This document shows, one piece after another, positions 1-10,926 of a stretch of DNA of 64,000 nucleotides. The position numbers and the translations under genes are program-made. Below the pieces are notes generated by a model. The model worked only from the letters and a program-made list of their open reading frames with translations. It had not been told where the DNA came from and searched no databases. Position 1 is the stretch's first letter. Every line of letters starts with the position of its first letter. The stretch covers positions 124,001-188,000 of the forward strand of contig NZ_BCTQ01000001.1 of the NCBI RefSeq assembly GCF_001571365.1. Reading direction: 5' to 3'. This DNA comes from Achromobacter denitrificans NBRC 15125. Its GTDB lineage: Bacteria > Pseudomonadota > Gammaproteobacteria > Burkholderiales > Burkholderiaceae_B.

Positions 1-163
1 ACGAGGGCAGCACCAGGCCGTTGACCAGGCGCGCCAGCGTGCTCTTGCCGGCGCCGTTGGGGCCGACCACGCCCACCCGGCGTTCGGCCAGGGCAAGGCT
101 CACCCCGCGCAGCACTTCCGCCTGGGGCGTGGATACAACCGCCTGGTCAAACTCGATTAACAT
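1..163 (-). CDS. ECF/CbiO-type ABC transporter ATP-binding protein (5' part only)
   Basis: This is the N-terminal 54 codons of an ABC ATPase; the rest lies before base 1. The start is ATG at 163-161. The visible protein has the usual first beta strands followed by a Walker A loop (GPNGAGKST) at about residues 34-42, so it would bind ATP and energise an importer. The short leader before Walker A and the sequence around it resemble the CbiO/BioM/EcfA class of energy-coupling-factor ATPases, but with only this fragment the substrate cannot be named. It is divergent from msrB, 52 bases apart. Confidence 0.75.
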   Translation of the reverse strand, partial: MLIEFDQAVVSTPQAEVLRGVSLALAERRVGVVGPNGAGKSTLARLVNGLVLPS

Positions 164-215
164 GGGGCGGGATTATGCCCGAACCATTTCGGGCATCGGG
201 ACTCCAAGAGCTCAT

Positions 216-614
216 ATGGACAAAGTACGCAAATCCGACGCCGAATGGCGGGCCCAGCTTTCCCCCGAAGAATACGTCGTCACCCGCGAAAAGGGTACCG
301 AACGCGCATTCACCGGGCGTTACTGGAATACGTTTTCACACGGCATCTACCGCTGCGTGGGCTGTGGCACGGCGCTGTTCGCGTCGGACACCAAGTTCGA
401 CGCCGGCTGTGGCTGGCCCAGCTATTTCCAGCCGCTGGACCCGGAAAAGGTCCGCGAGGAACGGGATACCACCCACGGCATGGTCCGCACCGAGGTGCTG
501 TGCAACGTCTGCGACTCGCACCTGGGCCACGTCTTCCCCGACGGCCCCGAGCCCACCGGCCTGCGCTATTGCATCAATTCCCTGTCGATGACGTTTGAAC
601 CCATAGAAGACTGA
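216..614 (+). CDS. msrB: Peptide-methionine (R)-S-oxide reductase MsrB
   Basis: A cytoplasmic repair enzyme of 132 residues that reduces the R epimer of methionine sulfoxide in proteins. The zinc-binding pairs CVGC (C47, C50) and CNVC (C96, C99) are present, as are the GCGWPSY motif and the catalytic cysteine C119 in RYCIN. The reading frame is open upstream to base 21, but ATG 216 is the first codon that gives the normal family N-terminus ([11 protein letters not shown]). The upstream codons read antisense through the ABC ATPase gene. yciB follows immediately, so the two are probably co-transcribed. Confidence 0.95.
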   Translation: MDKVRKSDAEWRAQLSPEEYVVTREKGTERAFTGRYWNTFSHGIYRCVGCGTALFASDTKFDAGCGWPSYFQPLDPEKVREERDTTHGMVRTEVLCNVCDSHLGHVFPDGPEPTGLRYCINSLSMTFEPIED

Positions 615-1196
615 ATGAAGAAGTTCCTGTTCGACCTGTTTCCGCTGTTCCTTTTCTTCATCGCCTATCGGTACACGGACATTTTCATCGCGACGGGCGT
701 CGCCATGGCCGCGGCCGTCGCGCAGATCGTCTGGCTCAAGGCCACCGGCCGCGCCACCGAGGCCATGCACTGGATCAACCTCACGGTCATCCTGGTCTTC
801 GGCGGCGCCACGATCTGGCTGCACAGCGACGTCTTCATCAAATGGAAGCCCACGGTGCTGTACTGGCTGTTCGGCGGCGCCCTGGTCTTCGCCCGCCTGC
901 TGTTCGGCCGCAACCTGATCCGCCGCCTGATGGAAAAGCAGATCCAGCTGCCCGACTCGGCCTGGGAACGGCTGAACCTGGTGTGGGCCGCGTTCTTCCT
1001 GGTCGCCGGCGCGCTCAATCTCTACGTGGCGTTCTCCGGCCATTTCACCGAATCGCAATGGGTCAGCTTCAAGGCCTTCGGCCTGATGGGCCTGATGGTG
1101 GTCTTCGTGATCGGGCAGTCCATCTGGCTGGGCAAGCACATCCAGGCCGAGGAACAGACGCCTTCCGGCCCCGACACGCCGGCCGGCAAGCCCTGA
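615..1196 (+). CDS. yciB: Inner-membrane septation protein YciB (IspA/IspZ family)
   Basis: A 193-residue integral membrane protein made of about five or six hydrophobic segments, beginning MKKFLFDLFPLFLFFIAYRY, which is the typical YciB N-terminus. YciB proteins contribute to cell-envelope integrity and septum formation and interact with elongation and division proteins; the biochemical activity is unknown. The ATG directly follows the msrB stop codon, which indicates translational coupling. The last 15 or so residues are polar and probably cytoplasmic. Confidence 0.92.
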   Translation: MKKFLFDLFPLFLFFIAYRYTDIFIATGVAMAAAVAQIVWLKATGRATEAMHWINLTVILVFGGATIWLHSDVFIKWKPTVLYWLFGGALVFARLLFGRNLIRRLMEKQIQLPDSAWERLNLVWAAFFLVAGALNLYVAFSGHFTESQWVSFKAFGLMGLMVVFVIGQSIWLGKHIQAEEQTPSGPDTPAGKP

Positions 1197-1256
1197 TCCG
1201 CCCCGCCCTGCTCCCCTCCGGCGCCCGCGCGCCGGACCTTTCCCCCTTCTTCCGCC

Positions 1257-1526
1257 ATGTCAGATACCCCCGACCGCATCTCCCTGATCCGGGAACGGCT
1301 CGCCGCCCTGGAACCCATCAGCCTGGATATCCAGGACGACTCCCATTTGCACGCTGGCCACGAAGGCAGTAAAAACGGCGCCGGCCACTATCGCGTGATC
1401 ATCGTTGCGTCTTGCTTCGCGGGGCTCTCCCCCGTCGCGCGACATCGGCTGGTGTATCATCATTTGCAAGATTTGATCCCTTATCCGATTCATGCGCTTG
1501 CGCTTGATGCCCAGGCTCCCAAATAG
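1257..1526 (+). CDS. bolA: BolA family protein
   Basis: An 89-residue BolA-fold protein. The central SHLHAGHEGSKNGAGHYRV stretch and the RHRLVYHHLQDLI helix match the class II KH-like BolA fold. Family members bind monothiol glutaredoxins through a shared [2Fe-2S] cluster or act as transcription factors. It lies 60 bases after yciB and 17 bases before the parvulin gene, so msrB-yciB-bolA-parvulin looks like one transcription unit that ends at the 2339 terminator. No good Shine-Dalgarno sequence precedes ATG 1257. Confidence 0.92.
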   Translation: MSDTPDRISLIRERLAALEPISLDIQDDSHLHAGHEGSKNGAGHYRVIIVASCFAGLSPVARHRLVYHHLQDLIPYPIHALALDAQAPK

Positions 1527-1543
1527 AAAGTAAAAGGATATTC

Positions 1544-2320
1544 ATGAAACGCATCGTCATGCTGGCTGCGGCCTGCGTCATCGCCGTGCCGGCCTTCGCC
1601 CAGAACGTGGCCACCGTCAACGGCAAGGCCATTTCGCAGAAGAGCCTGGATCAATTCGTCAAGCTGTTGGTCAGCCAGGGCGCGACCGATTCGCCGCAAT
1701 TGCGCGAACAGGTCAAGCAGGAAATGATCAACCGCCAGATCTTCGTGCAAGCCGCCGAATCCAGCGGCATCGCCAAGCAGGCCGACGTCCAGACCGAGAT
1801 CGAACTGGCTCGCCAGGGCATCCTGGTCCGCGCCCTGATGGCCGACTACCTGGCCAAGCACCCGGTGTCGGACGCCAAGGTCACGGCTGAATACGAGAAG
1901 ATCAAGAAGGAACAGGCCGGCAAGATGGAATACAAGGTCCGTCACATCCTCGTCGAAGACGAGAAGACGGCCAACGACCTGCTGGCCCAGATCAAGAGCA
2001 ACAAGAGCAAGTTCAACGACCTGGCCAAGAAGAACTCGAAGGACCCCGGCAGCGCCGAAAAGGGTGGCGACCTGGGTTGGGCTCCCCCGACCAACTACGT
2101 CCAGCCGTTCGCGCAAGCCGTGACCCAGCTGAAGAAGGGCGAACTGGTCGACAAGCCGGTCCAGACCCAGTTCGGCTGGCACATCATCATGGTCGACGAC
2201 ACCCGTCCGGTGGAATTCCCGCCGCTCGACCAAGTCCGCACCCAGCTGGAAGAAATGCTGCGCCAGCAAACCCTGGCCGACTACCAGAAGGAACTGCGCG
2301 AAAAGGCCAAGATCCAGTAA
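1544..2320 (+). CDS. par27: Periplasmic parvulin-type peptidyl-prolyl isomerase/chaperone (Par27-like)
   Basis: A 258-residue secreted foldase. Residues 1-19 are a signal peptide (basic start, hydrophobic core, AFA before the cut). An N-terminal helical chaperone region follows, then a single parvulin domain at about residues 130-218 (KVRHILVEDE ... GGDLGW ... TQFGWHIIMVDD), and a charged helical tail. This architecture fits Par27 of Bordetella pertussis, a prototype parvulin with chaperone activity. The name is inferred from architecture and from the conserved neighbourhood (ligA, zipA, smc, risA nearby). It likely helps outer-membrane or secreted proteins fold. A strong terminator follows. 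Confidence 0.88.
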   Translation: MKRIVMLAAACVIAVPAFAQNVATVNGKAISQKSLDQFVKLLVSQGATDSPQLREQVKQEMINRQIFVQAAESSGIAKQADVQTEIELARQGILVRALMADYLAKHPVSDAKVTAEYEKIKKEQAGKMEYKVRHILVEDEKTANDLLAQIKSNKSKFNDLAKKNSKDPGSAEKGGDLGWAPPTNYVQPFAQAVTQLKKGELVDKPVQTQFGWHIIMVDDTRPVEFPPLDQVRTQLEEMLRQQTLADYQKELREKAKIQ

Positions 2321-2338
2321 ACCTGGCCGCCCAAACGA

Positions 2339-2369
2339 AAACTGCCCGCGATGCGGGCAGTTTTTTTTT
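2339..2369 (+). terminator. Rho-independent terminator after the parvulin gene
   Basis: An 11-bp stem (AAACTGCCCGC paired with GCGGGCAGTTT) around a 3-base loop is followed by a run of nine T. It lies 18 bases after the parvulin stop codon and just before the ligA stop on the other strand, so it separates the two convergent units. It is a clear plus-strand terminator; the minus-strand T tract is weak. Confidence 0.93.
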
Positions 2370-2379
2370 GCGGGCGGGC

Positions 2380-4527
<2,148 letters not shown>

Positions 4528-4622
4528 TCAAGCAGGACGCTTGGAGTGAGCGCGGGGCCGGGGCGGAACCGAGCCGCTGCGCCCCTGGCAAGCAGGCGCG
4601 CAGCGCTCCAGGGGGAACCCCA

Positions 4623-5705
4623 TCAAGCAAATACCCGTTGGGCGCGTTCGCTGCCGGCAGGCAGGCCCGCCTGCTCAAGTTGTCCGAACAGCACCTGCAG
4701 CCGTTCATCGATGACCGTTTCGGAGCCATCGGCCAGCGGCTTGCCCTGGTCGTCGACCAGTTCCGCGCGCAGGCGGGCGGCCAGGTCGCGGCCGACGTCG
4801 ACCATGCGGCCGAACGCCCGGGTATCGGCGGGGCTGCACGGCACGTCGAGCAGCAGGTACAGGCGTTCGATTCCGCCCATGCCGGCGTCGAACGCCGCGC
4901 CGTCCGCGCGCGCCAGGGTGAAGCGCGCCACGCCGTTTTCCGCCGGCCAGGCCAGGCGGTTGCCGTCGGGGACGAAGCCGGTATCGCGCGCCACGGCAAG
5001 CACCTCGGCGGCGGGCTGGGCGGCGCCCAGCAACAAGGTCAGGCCCACCTGGGTATCCAGGGCGGCGCAGGTGTCGTCCAGGCGGGCGCCCTGCTCCAGG
5101 ACGGCTTGCTGGTCCGGACCCTCGATGGTGGCGTCGAAGCGCTCGGCCATGTCCTGGGCGCGGGCCCAGGCCTGCGACCACTCGATGGCGGTCAGCGGGC
5201 CGCTGCGGTTCGCCAGCAGCACGGCCAGCTGCATCGACGCGTAGGACTCGCCCGCATGGATGTGCGCGCGGTGGCGGCGCTGGTCGGTTTCGGCGAACAC
5301 GCGCATGGGCTTGCGGCCCACCTGCCGCAGGCTTTGCATGTAGGGCAGCAGCTCGGCGCCGCGCACCGGGTCGGCGAAGTTGATCTCGATGACCACTTCG
5401 CAGGCGGGATCCGGTTCGGCCGCGTCGTCGGCGTCGGTGCCCGGATCGACCGGGGCCGGCTGGCCGGATTGCGCGCGCGGCGCCTCGCCGCCCATGCCGG
5501 GTTCGCGGCGGGGGCCCGGAGCGCCCCCGGCGCTGGCGCCCGCGGCGCCGGCCGCTCCCGCGCCCAACAGCGGATCCTGTTCGGAGGTGGGGAAATGGCT
5601 CTGCATCTTGCGCCGGACGCGCCGGTCCTGCCACCAGTTGAATCCCAGTACCAGCAGTATCAGCAGGACGCCAAGGGCAATCAGCCCGATCTGCAAATCA
5701 CTCAT
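4623..5705 (-). CDS. zipA: Cell division protein ZipA (FtsZ-binding membrane anchor)
   Basis: A 360-residue bitopic protein. The N-terminus is a single membrane anchor (about residues 4-24, IGLIALGVLLILLVLGFNWW) followed by basic residues. An acidic, Gly/Ala/Pro-rich linker (about 45-105) leads to a C-terminal FtsZ-binding domain (about 110-345). ZipA tethers FtsZ rings to the inner membrane. The smc-zipA-ligA order is common in proteobacteria, which supports the call even though the linker is poorly conserved. The 137-base gap to ligA holds an inverted repeat (CCCCTGG ... CCAGGGG) but no clear terminator. Confidence 0.9.
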   Translation of the reverse strand: MSDLQIGLIALGVLLILLVLGFNWWQDRRVRRKMQSHFPTSEQDPLLGAGAAGAAGASAGGAPGPRREPGMGGEAPRAQSGQPAPVDPGTDADDAAEPDPACEVVIEINFADPVRGAELLPYMQSLRQVGRKPMRVFAETDQRRHRAHIHAGESYASMQLAVLLANRSGPLTAIEWSQAWARAQDMAERFDATIEGPDQQAVLEQGARLDDTCAALDTQVGLTLLLGAAQPAAEVLAVARDTGFVPDGNRLAWPAENGVARFTLARADGAAFDAGMGGIERLYLLLDVPCSPADTRAFGRMVDVGRDLAARLRAELVDDQGKPLADGSETVIDERLQVLFGQLEQAGLPAGSERAQRVFA

Positions 5706-5751
5706 GTATCAATCCCGCGCCGAAACGCCCGGCGCCCTTCTGAATATTGGT

Positions 5752-8700
5752 TTATGCCGCTTCGGAGGCCATCATCTGCACGGCCGAATCTATATCTACC
5801 GCAACGATACGCGAAACCCCTTGCTCTTGCATGGTTACACCGATCAGTTGCTTGGCCATCTGCATCGCGATCTTGTTGTGCGAGATGAACAGGAACTGGG
5901 TCTGCTCGCTCATGTTGGCAACCAGATTGGCGTAGCGTTCGGTGTTGGCGTCGTCCAGCGGCGCGTCCACCTCGTCCAGCAGGCAGAACGGGGCCGGGTT
6001 GAGCTTGAACAGCGCGAACACCAGCGCGGTGGCGGTCAGCGCCTTTTCACCGCCCGACAGCAGGTGGATGGTGCTGTTGCGCTTGCCCGGGGGCTGGGCC
6101 ATGACCTGCACGCCGGCATCGAGGATTTCCTCGCCGGTCATGCTCAGCCGGGCCTCGCCGCCGCCGAACAGCTTGGGGAACAGCTCGCCGAAGTGGCCGT
6201 TCACGACGTTGAAGGTTTCCTGGAGCAGCTCGCGCGTTTCGCGGTCGATCTTGCGGATGGCGTCTTCGAGCGTCTCGATGGCGGTCATCAGGTCCTGGTG
6301 CTGCGAATCCAGGAAGCCCTTGCGCTCGCGCGAGGTGTTCAGTTCGTCCAGCGCGGCCAGGTTGACCGAGCCCAGGGATTCGATCTGGCGCGAAATGCGG
6401 CCCACTTCCGACTGCAGCCAGCTGGCGCGGCGCCATTCGTCGGACTGGTTGGCCAGCTCCTGGGCCAAGGCCTCGCGGTCGACCTCGCGCGCGTTCAGCT
6501 GCTCGGTGAATTGTTCTTCGGCCAGGCGGGCGGCCTGCTCCTGCAGTTGCAGTTCCATGATGCGGGCGCGGCGCGGCTCCAGCGTCTGTTCCTGCTGCAG
6601 GCGGTCTTCGTCGGCGCCGCGCAGCAGGGCCGCGAGGTTTTCGAGTTCCTGGCGCGCGCGCGACAGCGCCTCTTCGCGCTCGGCGCGCACTTCCAGGGCG
6701 TCCTGCAGGCCGGCCTGGGAGGCCGATGCGTCGAGTTCGGCCAGGTCTCCCTGCAACTGCTCCAGCTCGACGCCGGCGCGTTGGCTCTGGTCGGCGGCCA
6801 ATTGCTGGTTGCGCTGCAGGTCGGTGATCCGGACCTGGATGCTGCGCTCGGCGAATTCGGCTTCCTGGGCGGCGCGCTCCAGCTCGCGCAGCCCGGCGCG
6901 GGCCGCCTCGGCCTGGGCGGCCAGGGTTTCGCCGTCGATCTCGGCGTCGGCGAAGCGGGATTGGTGCTCGGCCAGCTCTTCGTCCAGGGTTTCGAAGCGC
7001 GCCTCGGCCTCTTCGCGGGTGGCGCGCAGGTCTTCTTCCTGGACCTTGATTTCTTCCAGGTCCTGGCGCAGGCGCGACGCGCGCTCGCCCGACTGCTCGG
7101 CCTGCTGCTGCAGGCGGGAGTGTTCCAGCTGGATGTCGTGGACCCGGCGGGTGACCTCGGCGACGCGCTGGCGCGCCGGCGCGATGGCCTGGGACACCTG
7201 CTGCCAGGCAGCCTCGGCGCGGGCCACGGCGGCGCGCGCCTGGTCGGCGATCAGCTGCTGCGCCTTGATCTCGCGCTGCAGGTTCTCGATTTCCTGCTGG
7301 CGGGCCAGGAGGCCGGCCTGCTCGGAATCCGGGGCGTAGAAGCGCACGCTGTGCGCGTCCACCAGGTGCCCGGCCTTGACCACGCAGGCGCTGCCGGCAG
7401 GCAGGCTGGCGCGCATGGACAGGGCCTGGGTCAGGTCGGCGGCCGTGTAGACGCCGCCCAGCCATTCGTTGAGCAGCGTGCGCAGGTCGGGATCGGTGAT
7501 GCGCAGCAGGCTGGCCAGCGGCGTCAGCCCGGCCGGCGCGGCCGGCGCCGGCGCGGCGACCGGCAATTGATAGAACGCGAGGCGGGCCGGCGGGGCATCG
7601 TCGGCGAAGGCCCGGGCCCAATCCAGGCTGCGCACTTCCAGGGACGCCATGCGTTCGCGCAAGGCGGCTTCCAGGGCGGTTTCCCAGCCGGGTTCGACGT
7701 GCAGCTTCTGCCACAGGCGGGCAAGGCCGGCCAGTTCGTGCTTGGCGAGCCAAGGCTCCAGCGCCCCCTGCTTCTGCACGTCTTCCTGCAGCTTCACCAG
7801 CGCGGACAGGCGCGCTTCCAGGCGCGCCAGGTTCTGCGCGTCAGTCTGGGCGGCGGCCTGGGCGCGGCTGCGCTCGGCATCCGCCTCGGGGACGCGGCCT
7901 TCCAGCGCGGCCAGTTCTTCCTGGGCTTCCTCAAGCTGGTCTTCGCCGGCGACCCGGTCTCCGGCCAGTTGCTCCAGGCGAACCGGATCGGGGCTGTGCA
8001 ATTCGCGCAATTCCTGCTGCAGGCGCTCGCGGCGCTGCTCCAGGACCTGCATCTGGCGATCGGCGTCGCGCTGCGACTGGGCGACCAGGGCCAGGTTCTG
8101 TTCGACGCGGGCCAGCGCGGCGCGCATCTCGTCGCGCCCGGAGGCGGCCTCGCGCACGCGCTGCTCCACGGCCGGCAAGACGGCCTGGGCGTCTTCGGCC
8201 TTGGCGCGCGCCTCTTCGGTGCGGGCGGCGCCGGTGGCCAGGTCATCCTCGGCCTGGGCGATCTGTTCGGTGCAATGTTCGCGCTGGGCGGTCCATTCGG
8301 CGATCTGCTGTTGCAGCTGCTCGCGACGGGCCTGCAGGCGGTTGCGCGAATCCACCACGTGCCGGATCTCGGCTTCCAGCCGGCTGACCTGGGCGTTGGC
8401 TTCGTACAGGGCGCCCTGGGCCGAGTGGACGGCGTCGCTGGCGGCGTAGTGGGCCTGGCGCCGGGATTCCAGCGCCGCCTCGCCCGCCCGCAAGCCGGCG
8501 ATGGCGGCTTCCAGCTCGTTCTGGGCCTGCGCCATTTCCTGTGCCTTCTTGGCGCGCTCCTCGCGCGCCCCGGTTTCCTTCAGGAACCACAGCGCATGCT
8601 GCTTCTTTTCGCCATCGGCCTGCAGCTCGCGGTAGCGCGTGGCCACTTCGGCCTGCGCCTCCAGCTTTTCCAGCTGGCTGGTCAGTTCGCGCAGGATGTC

Positions 8701-9285
8701 TTCGACGCGGGTCAGGTTCTCGCGCGTGTCGGACAGGCGGTTTTCGGTCTCGCGACGCCGTTCCTTGTAGCGCGACACCCCCGCCGCTTCCTCCAGGAAC
8801 ACCCGCAGTTCTTCCGGGCGCGCCTCGATCAGGCGGTTGATCATCCCCTGCCCGATGATGGCGTAGCCCCGGGCGCCCAGGCCCGTGCCCAGGAAGATGT
8901 CGTGGATGTCGCGGCGGCGGACCTGCTGGTTGTTGACGAAGTAGCTGCTGGTGCCGTCGCGGGTCAGCACGCGGCGCACCGCGATTTCCGCGTAGGTGCT
9001 CCACTGGCCCGCGGCGCGCCCCTCGCTGTTGTCGAACACCATTTCCACGGAGGCCCGGGCGGCGGGCTTGCGGTTGCCGGAGCCGTTGAAAATGACGTCC
9101 TGCATGGACTCGCCGCGCAGTTCCGAGGCCTTGGCCTCGCCCAGCACCCAGCGCACGGCGTCGATGATGTTCGACTTGCCGCAGCCGTTCGGACCCACCA
9201 CGCCCACCAGCTGGCTGGGCACGGGAATCACGGTGGGATCGACGAAGGACTTGAAGCCGGCGAGTTTGAGCTGAGTAAGACGCAC
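5752..9285 (-). CDS. smc: Chromosome segregation ATPase SMC
   Basis: A 1177-residue structural-maintenance-of-chromosomes protein that compacts and segregates the chromosome, normally with ScpA and ScpB, which are not encoded here. Walker A (GPNGCGKSN) is at residues 31-39. Two long coiled-coil arms rich in Glu, Gln, Ala and Arg flank a hinge at about 505-640. The ABC signature LSGGEKAL (about 1076) and Walker B LLDEVDAPLDD (about 1104) are near the C-terminus. Length matches bacterial SMC. It is the first gene of smc-zipA-ligA and is divergent from lplT. Confidence 0.97.
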   Translation of the reverse strand: MRLTQLKLAGFKSFVDPTVIPVPSQLVGVVGPNGCGKSNIIDAVRWVLGEAKASELRGESMQDVIFNGSGNRKPAARASVEMVFDNSEGRAAGQWSTYAEIAVRRVLTRDGTSSYFVNNQQVRRRDIHDIFLGTGLGARGYAIIGQGMINRLIEARPEELRVFLEEAAGVSRYKERRRETENRLSDTRENLTRVEDILRELTSQLEKLEAQAEVATRYRELQADGEKKQHALWFLKETGAREERAKKAQEMAQAQNELEAAIAGLRAGEAALESRRQAHYAASDAVHSAQGALYEANAQVSRLEAEIRHVVDSRNRLQARREQLQQQIAEWTAQREHCTEQIAQAEDDLATGAARTEEARAKAEDAQAVLPAVEQRVREAASGRDEMRAALARVEQNLALVAQSQRDADRQMQVLEQRRERLQQELRELHSPDPVRLEQLAGDRVAGEDQLEEAQEELAALEGRVPEADAERSRAQAAAQTDAQNLARLEARLSALVKLQEDVQKQGALEPWLAKHELAGLARLWQKLHVEPGWETALEAALRERMASLEVRSLDWARAFADDAPPARLAFYQLPVAAPAPAAPAGLTPLASLLRITDPDLRTLLNEWLGGVYTAADLTQALSMRASLPAGSACVVKAGHLVDAHSVRFYAPDSEQAGLLARQQEIENLQREIKAQQLIADQARAAVARAEAAWQQVSQAIAPARQRVAEVTRRVHDIQLEHSRLQQQAEQSGERASRLRQDLEEIKVQEEDLRATREEAEARFETLDEELAEHQSRFADAEIDGETLAAQAEAARAGLRELERAAQEAEFAERSIQVRITDLQRNQQLAADQSQRAGVELEQLQGDLAELDASASQAGLQDALEVRAEREEALSRARQELENLAALLRGADEDRLQQEQTLEPRRARIMELQLQEQAARLAEEQFTEQLNAREVDREALAQELANQSDEWRRASWLQSEVGRISRQIESLGSVNLAALDELNTSRERKGFLDSQHQDLMTAIETLEDAIRKIDRETRELLQETFNVVNGHFGELFPKLFGGGEARLSMTGEEILDAGVQVMAQPPGKRNSTIHLLSGGEKALTATALVFALFKLNPAPFCLLDEVDAPLDDANTERYANLVANMSEQTQFLFISHNKIAMQMAKQLIGVTMQEQGVSRIVAVDIDSAVQMMASEAA

Positions 9286-9445
9286 AGTACGATGACGACG
9301 GGGTGGGTTGAACGAAAGGCGTTAACGGACCTGCCGCGCAGATTGCAAACCGGCCCCTGGAGGGCCGGCTCTCATATGCCTCGTATGATACCGCAGGCGC
9401 TCCGTCGCCGAAGTCAGCAATGGTCAACCCGCGGGCAAACGCTCA

Positions 9446-9474
9446 CTGGCCGCGGTTTAGGCTCCGGCTATACT
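9446..9474 (+). promoter_or_regulatory. Candidate promoter for lplT
   Basis: A good -10 hexamer TATACT (9469-9474) sits in the smc/lplT divergent gap. The -35 position (CTGGCC at 17-base spacing) is poor, so activity would depend on the GG-C just before the -10 or on an activator. The predicted start is near 9481, giving a leader of about 69 bases to the preferred TTG start of lplT. It rests on pattern matching only. Confidence 0.35.
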
Positions 9475-9549
9475 CCCTGACACTTTTTGGCACGACACAT
9501 AAATTTTCACGCGGACTGGCCGGACTCAGGCCGAAGAACGGGGACATTC

Positions 9550-10863
9550 TTGAAACGTGGTTTCTATCTGGTCATGGCCGCGCAGGCCTTCTCGTCATTG
9601 GCGGACAATGCGCTGTTCATCGCAGCCATCGCCTTGATACAGGAGCTGCACGGCCCCGACTGGTTGGCCCCGATGATGAAGTGGTCCTTCGCGCTGGCAT
9701 ACGTCGTCCTGGCCGCCTTCGTCGGGGCGCTGGCGGACTCCTTCCCCAAGGGGCGCGTCATGTTCTCGACCAACGCGCTGAAGGTGGGCGGCTGCATGCT
9801 GATGTTCTCTTATGCGAATATCGGCGTCCCTCCCCAATATCAGACCTACCTGGTCTGTATGGCCTACGGCATCGTGGGCATCGGCGCGGCGGCCTACTCG
9901 CCCGCCAAATACGGCATCGTGACCGAAATGCTGCCCCCTTCCATGCTGGTCAAGGGCAATAGCTGGATCGAGGGCCTGACGGTCTTCTCCATCATCCTGG
10001 GCACGGTGCTGGGCGGCCTGCTCATCTCTTCCTCCGTGTCCGCCGCCCTGCTCAGCCACTCCTTCATCGGCAGCCTGGTCCATACGCCGGCCGAGGCCGC
10101 GATCCTGGTCATCGCGTTCGTCTACCTGCTGGCGGCGCTGTGCAACCTGATGATCCCGCACACCCACGTGCGCTACCCGCCGCAGCAGAAGAACCCGATC
10201 CGCCTGGTCCGGACGTTCTGGGGCTATGTCTGCGTGCTCTGGAAAGACAAGCTGGGCCAGATCTCGCTGGCCGTCACGACCCTGTTCTGGGGCGCGGGCG
10301 CCACGCTGCAGCTGATCGTCATCGAATGGGGCCGCAGCCACCTCGGATACCAGCTGGACAAGGCCTCGATGCTGATGGGCGTGGCCGCGCTGGGCACGGT
10401 GGTCGGCTCCATCCTGGCAGGCCGCATCCCGCTGCGCCGCGCGCTCGCCGTCCTGCCCGTCGGCGCCGCCATGGGCCTGGTCGTGCTGCTGATGCCGCTG
10501 GTCTACTCGCCCTGGAGCGTCTACCTGCTGCTGCTCATCACGGGCGGCCTGGCCGGCTTTTTCGTGGTCCCGATGAACGCGCTGCTGCAGCATCGCGGCC
10601 ACGTCCTGCTGTCGGCCGGCCACTCCATCGCCGTGCAGAACTTCAACGAGCAGCTCAACATCCTGCTGATGGTGGCGATGTACACGCTGCTGCTGTGGCT
10701 GCAGCTGCCGATCAATATCATCATCGTGATCTTCGGCACCGTGGTCGCCGTGCTGATGGTGGTCTTCATGCGCTGGAGCAAGCGCAACCTGCAGGCCAAC
10801 CCGGAACTCCACGACCAGATCGGCCAGGAGGGCCACGGCCGCGCGCTGGACTCGTCGCACTAA
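9550..10863 (+). CDS. lplT: Lysophospholipid transporter LplT (MFS)
   Basis: An inner-membrane major-facilitator protein with about 12 membrane segments, which flips lysophospholipids inward for re-acylation. The conserved N-terminus KRGFYLVMAAQAFSSLADNALFIAAIALI is characteristic of LplT. The frame is open from a TTG at 9487, but TTG 9550 gives the usual MKRGFYL start and has a GGGGAC purine stretch upstream, so I chose it (437 residues). Both candidates are TTG codons; the first in-frame ATG (9574) would cut the first membrane segment. No acyltransferase domain is fused to it. A terminator follows. Confidence 0.92.
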   Translation: MKRGFYLVMAAQAFSSLADNALFIAAIALIQELHGPDWLAPMMKWSFALAYVVLAAFVGALADSFPKGRVMFSTNALKVGGCMLMFSYANIGVPPQYQTYLVCMAYGIVGIGAAAYSPAKYGIVTEMLPPSMLVKGNSWIEGLTVFSIILGTVLGGLLISSSVSAALLSHSFIGSLVHTPAEAAILVIAFVYLLAALCNLMIPHTHVRYPPQQKNPIRLVRTFWGYVCVLWKDKLGQISLAVTTLFWGAGATLQLIVIEWGRSHLGYQLDKASMLMGVAALGTVVGSILAGRIPLRRALAVLPVGAAMGLVVLLMPLVYSPWSVYLLLLITGGLAGFFVVPMNALLQHRGHVLLSAGHSIAVQNFNEQLNILLMVAMYTLLLWLQLPINIIIVIFGTVVAVLMVVFMRWSKRNLQANPELHDQIGQEGHGRALDSSH

Positions 10864-10880
10864 GCGCTTGATGTTCCAAG

Positions 10881-10910
10881 AAAAAACCGGGCTGAGGCCC
10901 GGTTTTTTTT
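10881..10910. terminator. Bidirectional Rho-independent terminator between lplT and udg
   Basis: The stem ACCGGGC-TGAG-GCCCGGT is flanked by six A on the left and eight T on the right, so it can stop transcription from both strands. It lies between the convergent stops of lplT (10863) and the uracil-DNA glycosylase gene (10927). Confidence 0.92.
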
Positions 10911-10926
10911 CGGCGGCTGGCGGCGC

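Noticed and set aside
9351-9369. CCGGCCC/GGGCCGG hairpin in the smc-lplT gap as a terminator
   Set aside because: No T tract on either side and it lies between divergent genes; at most a leader hairpin of smc.
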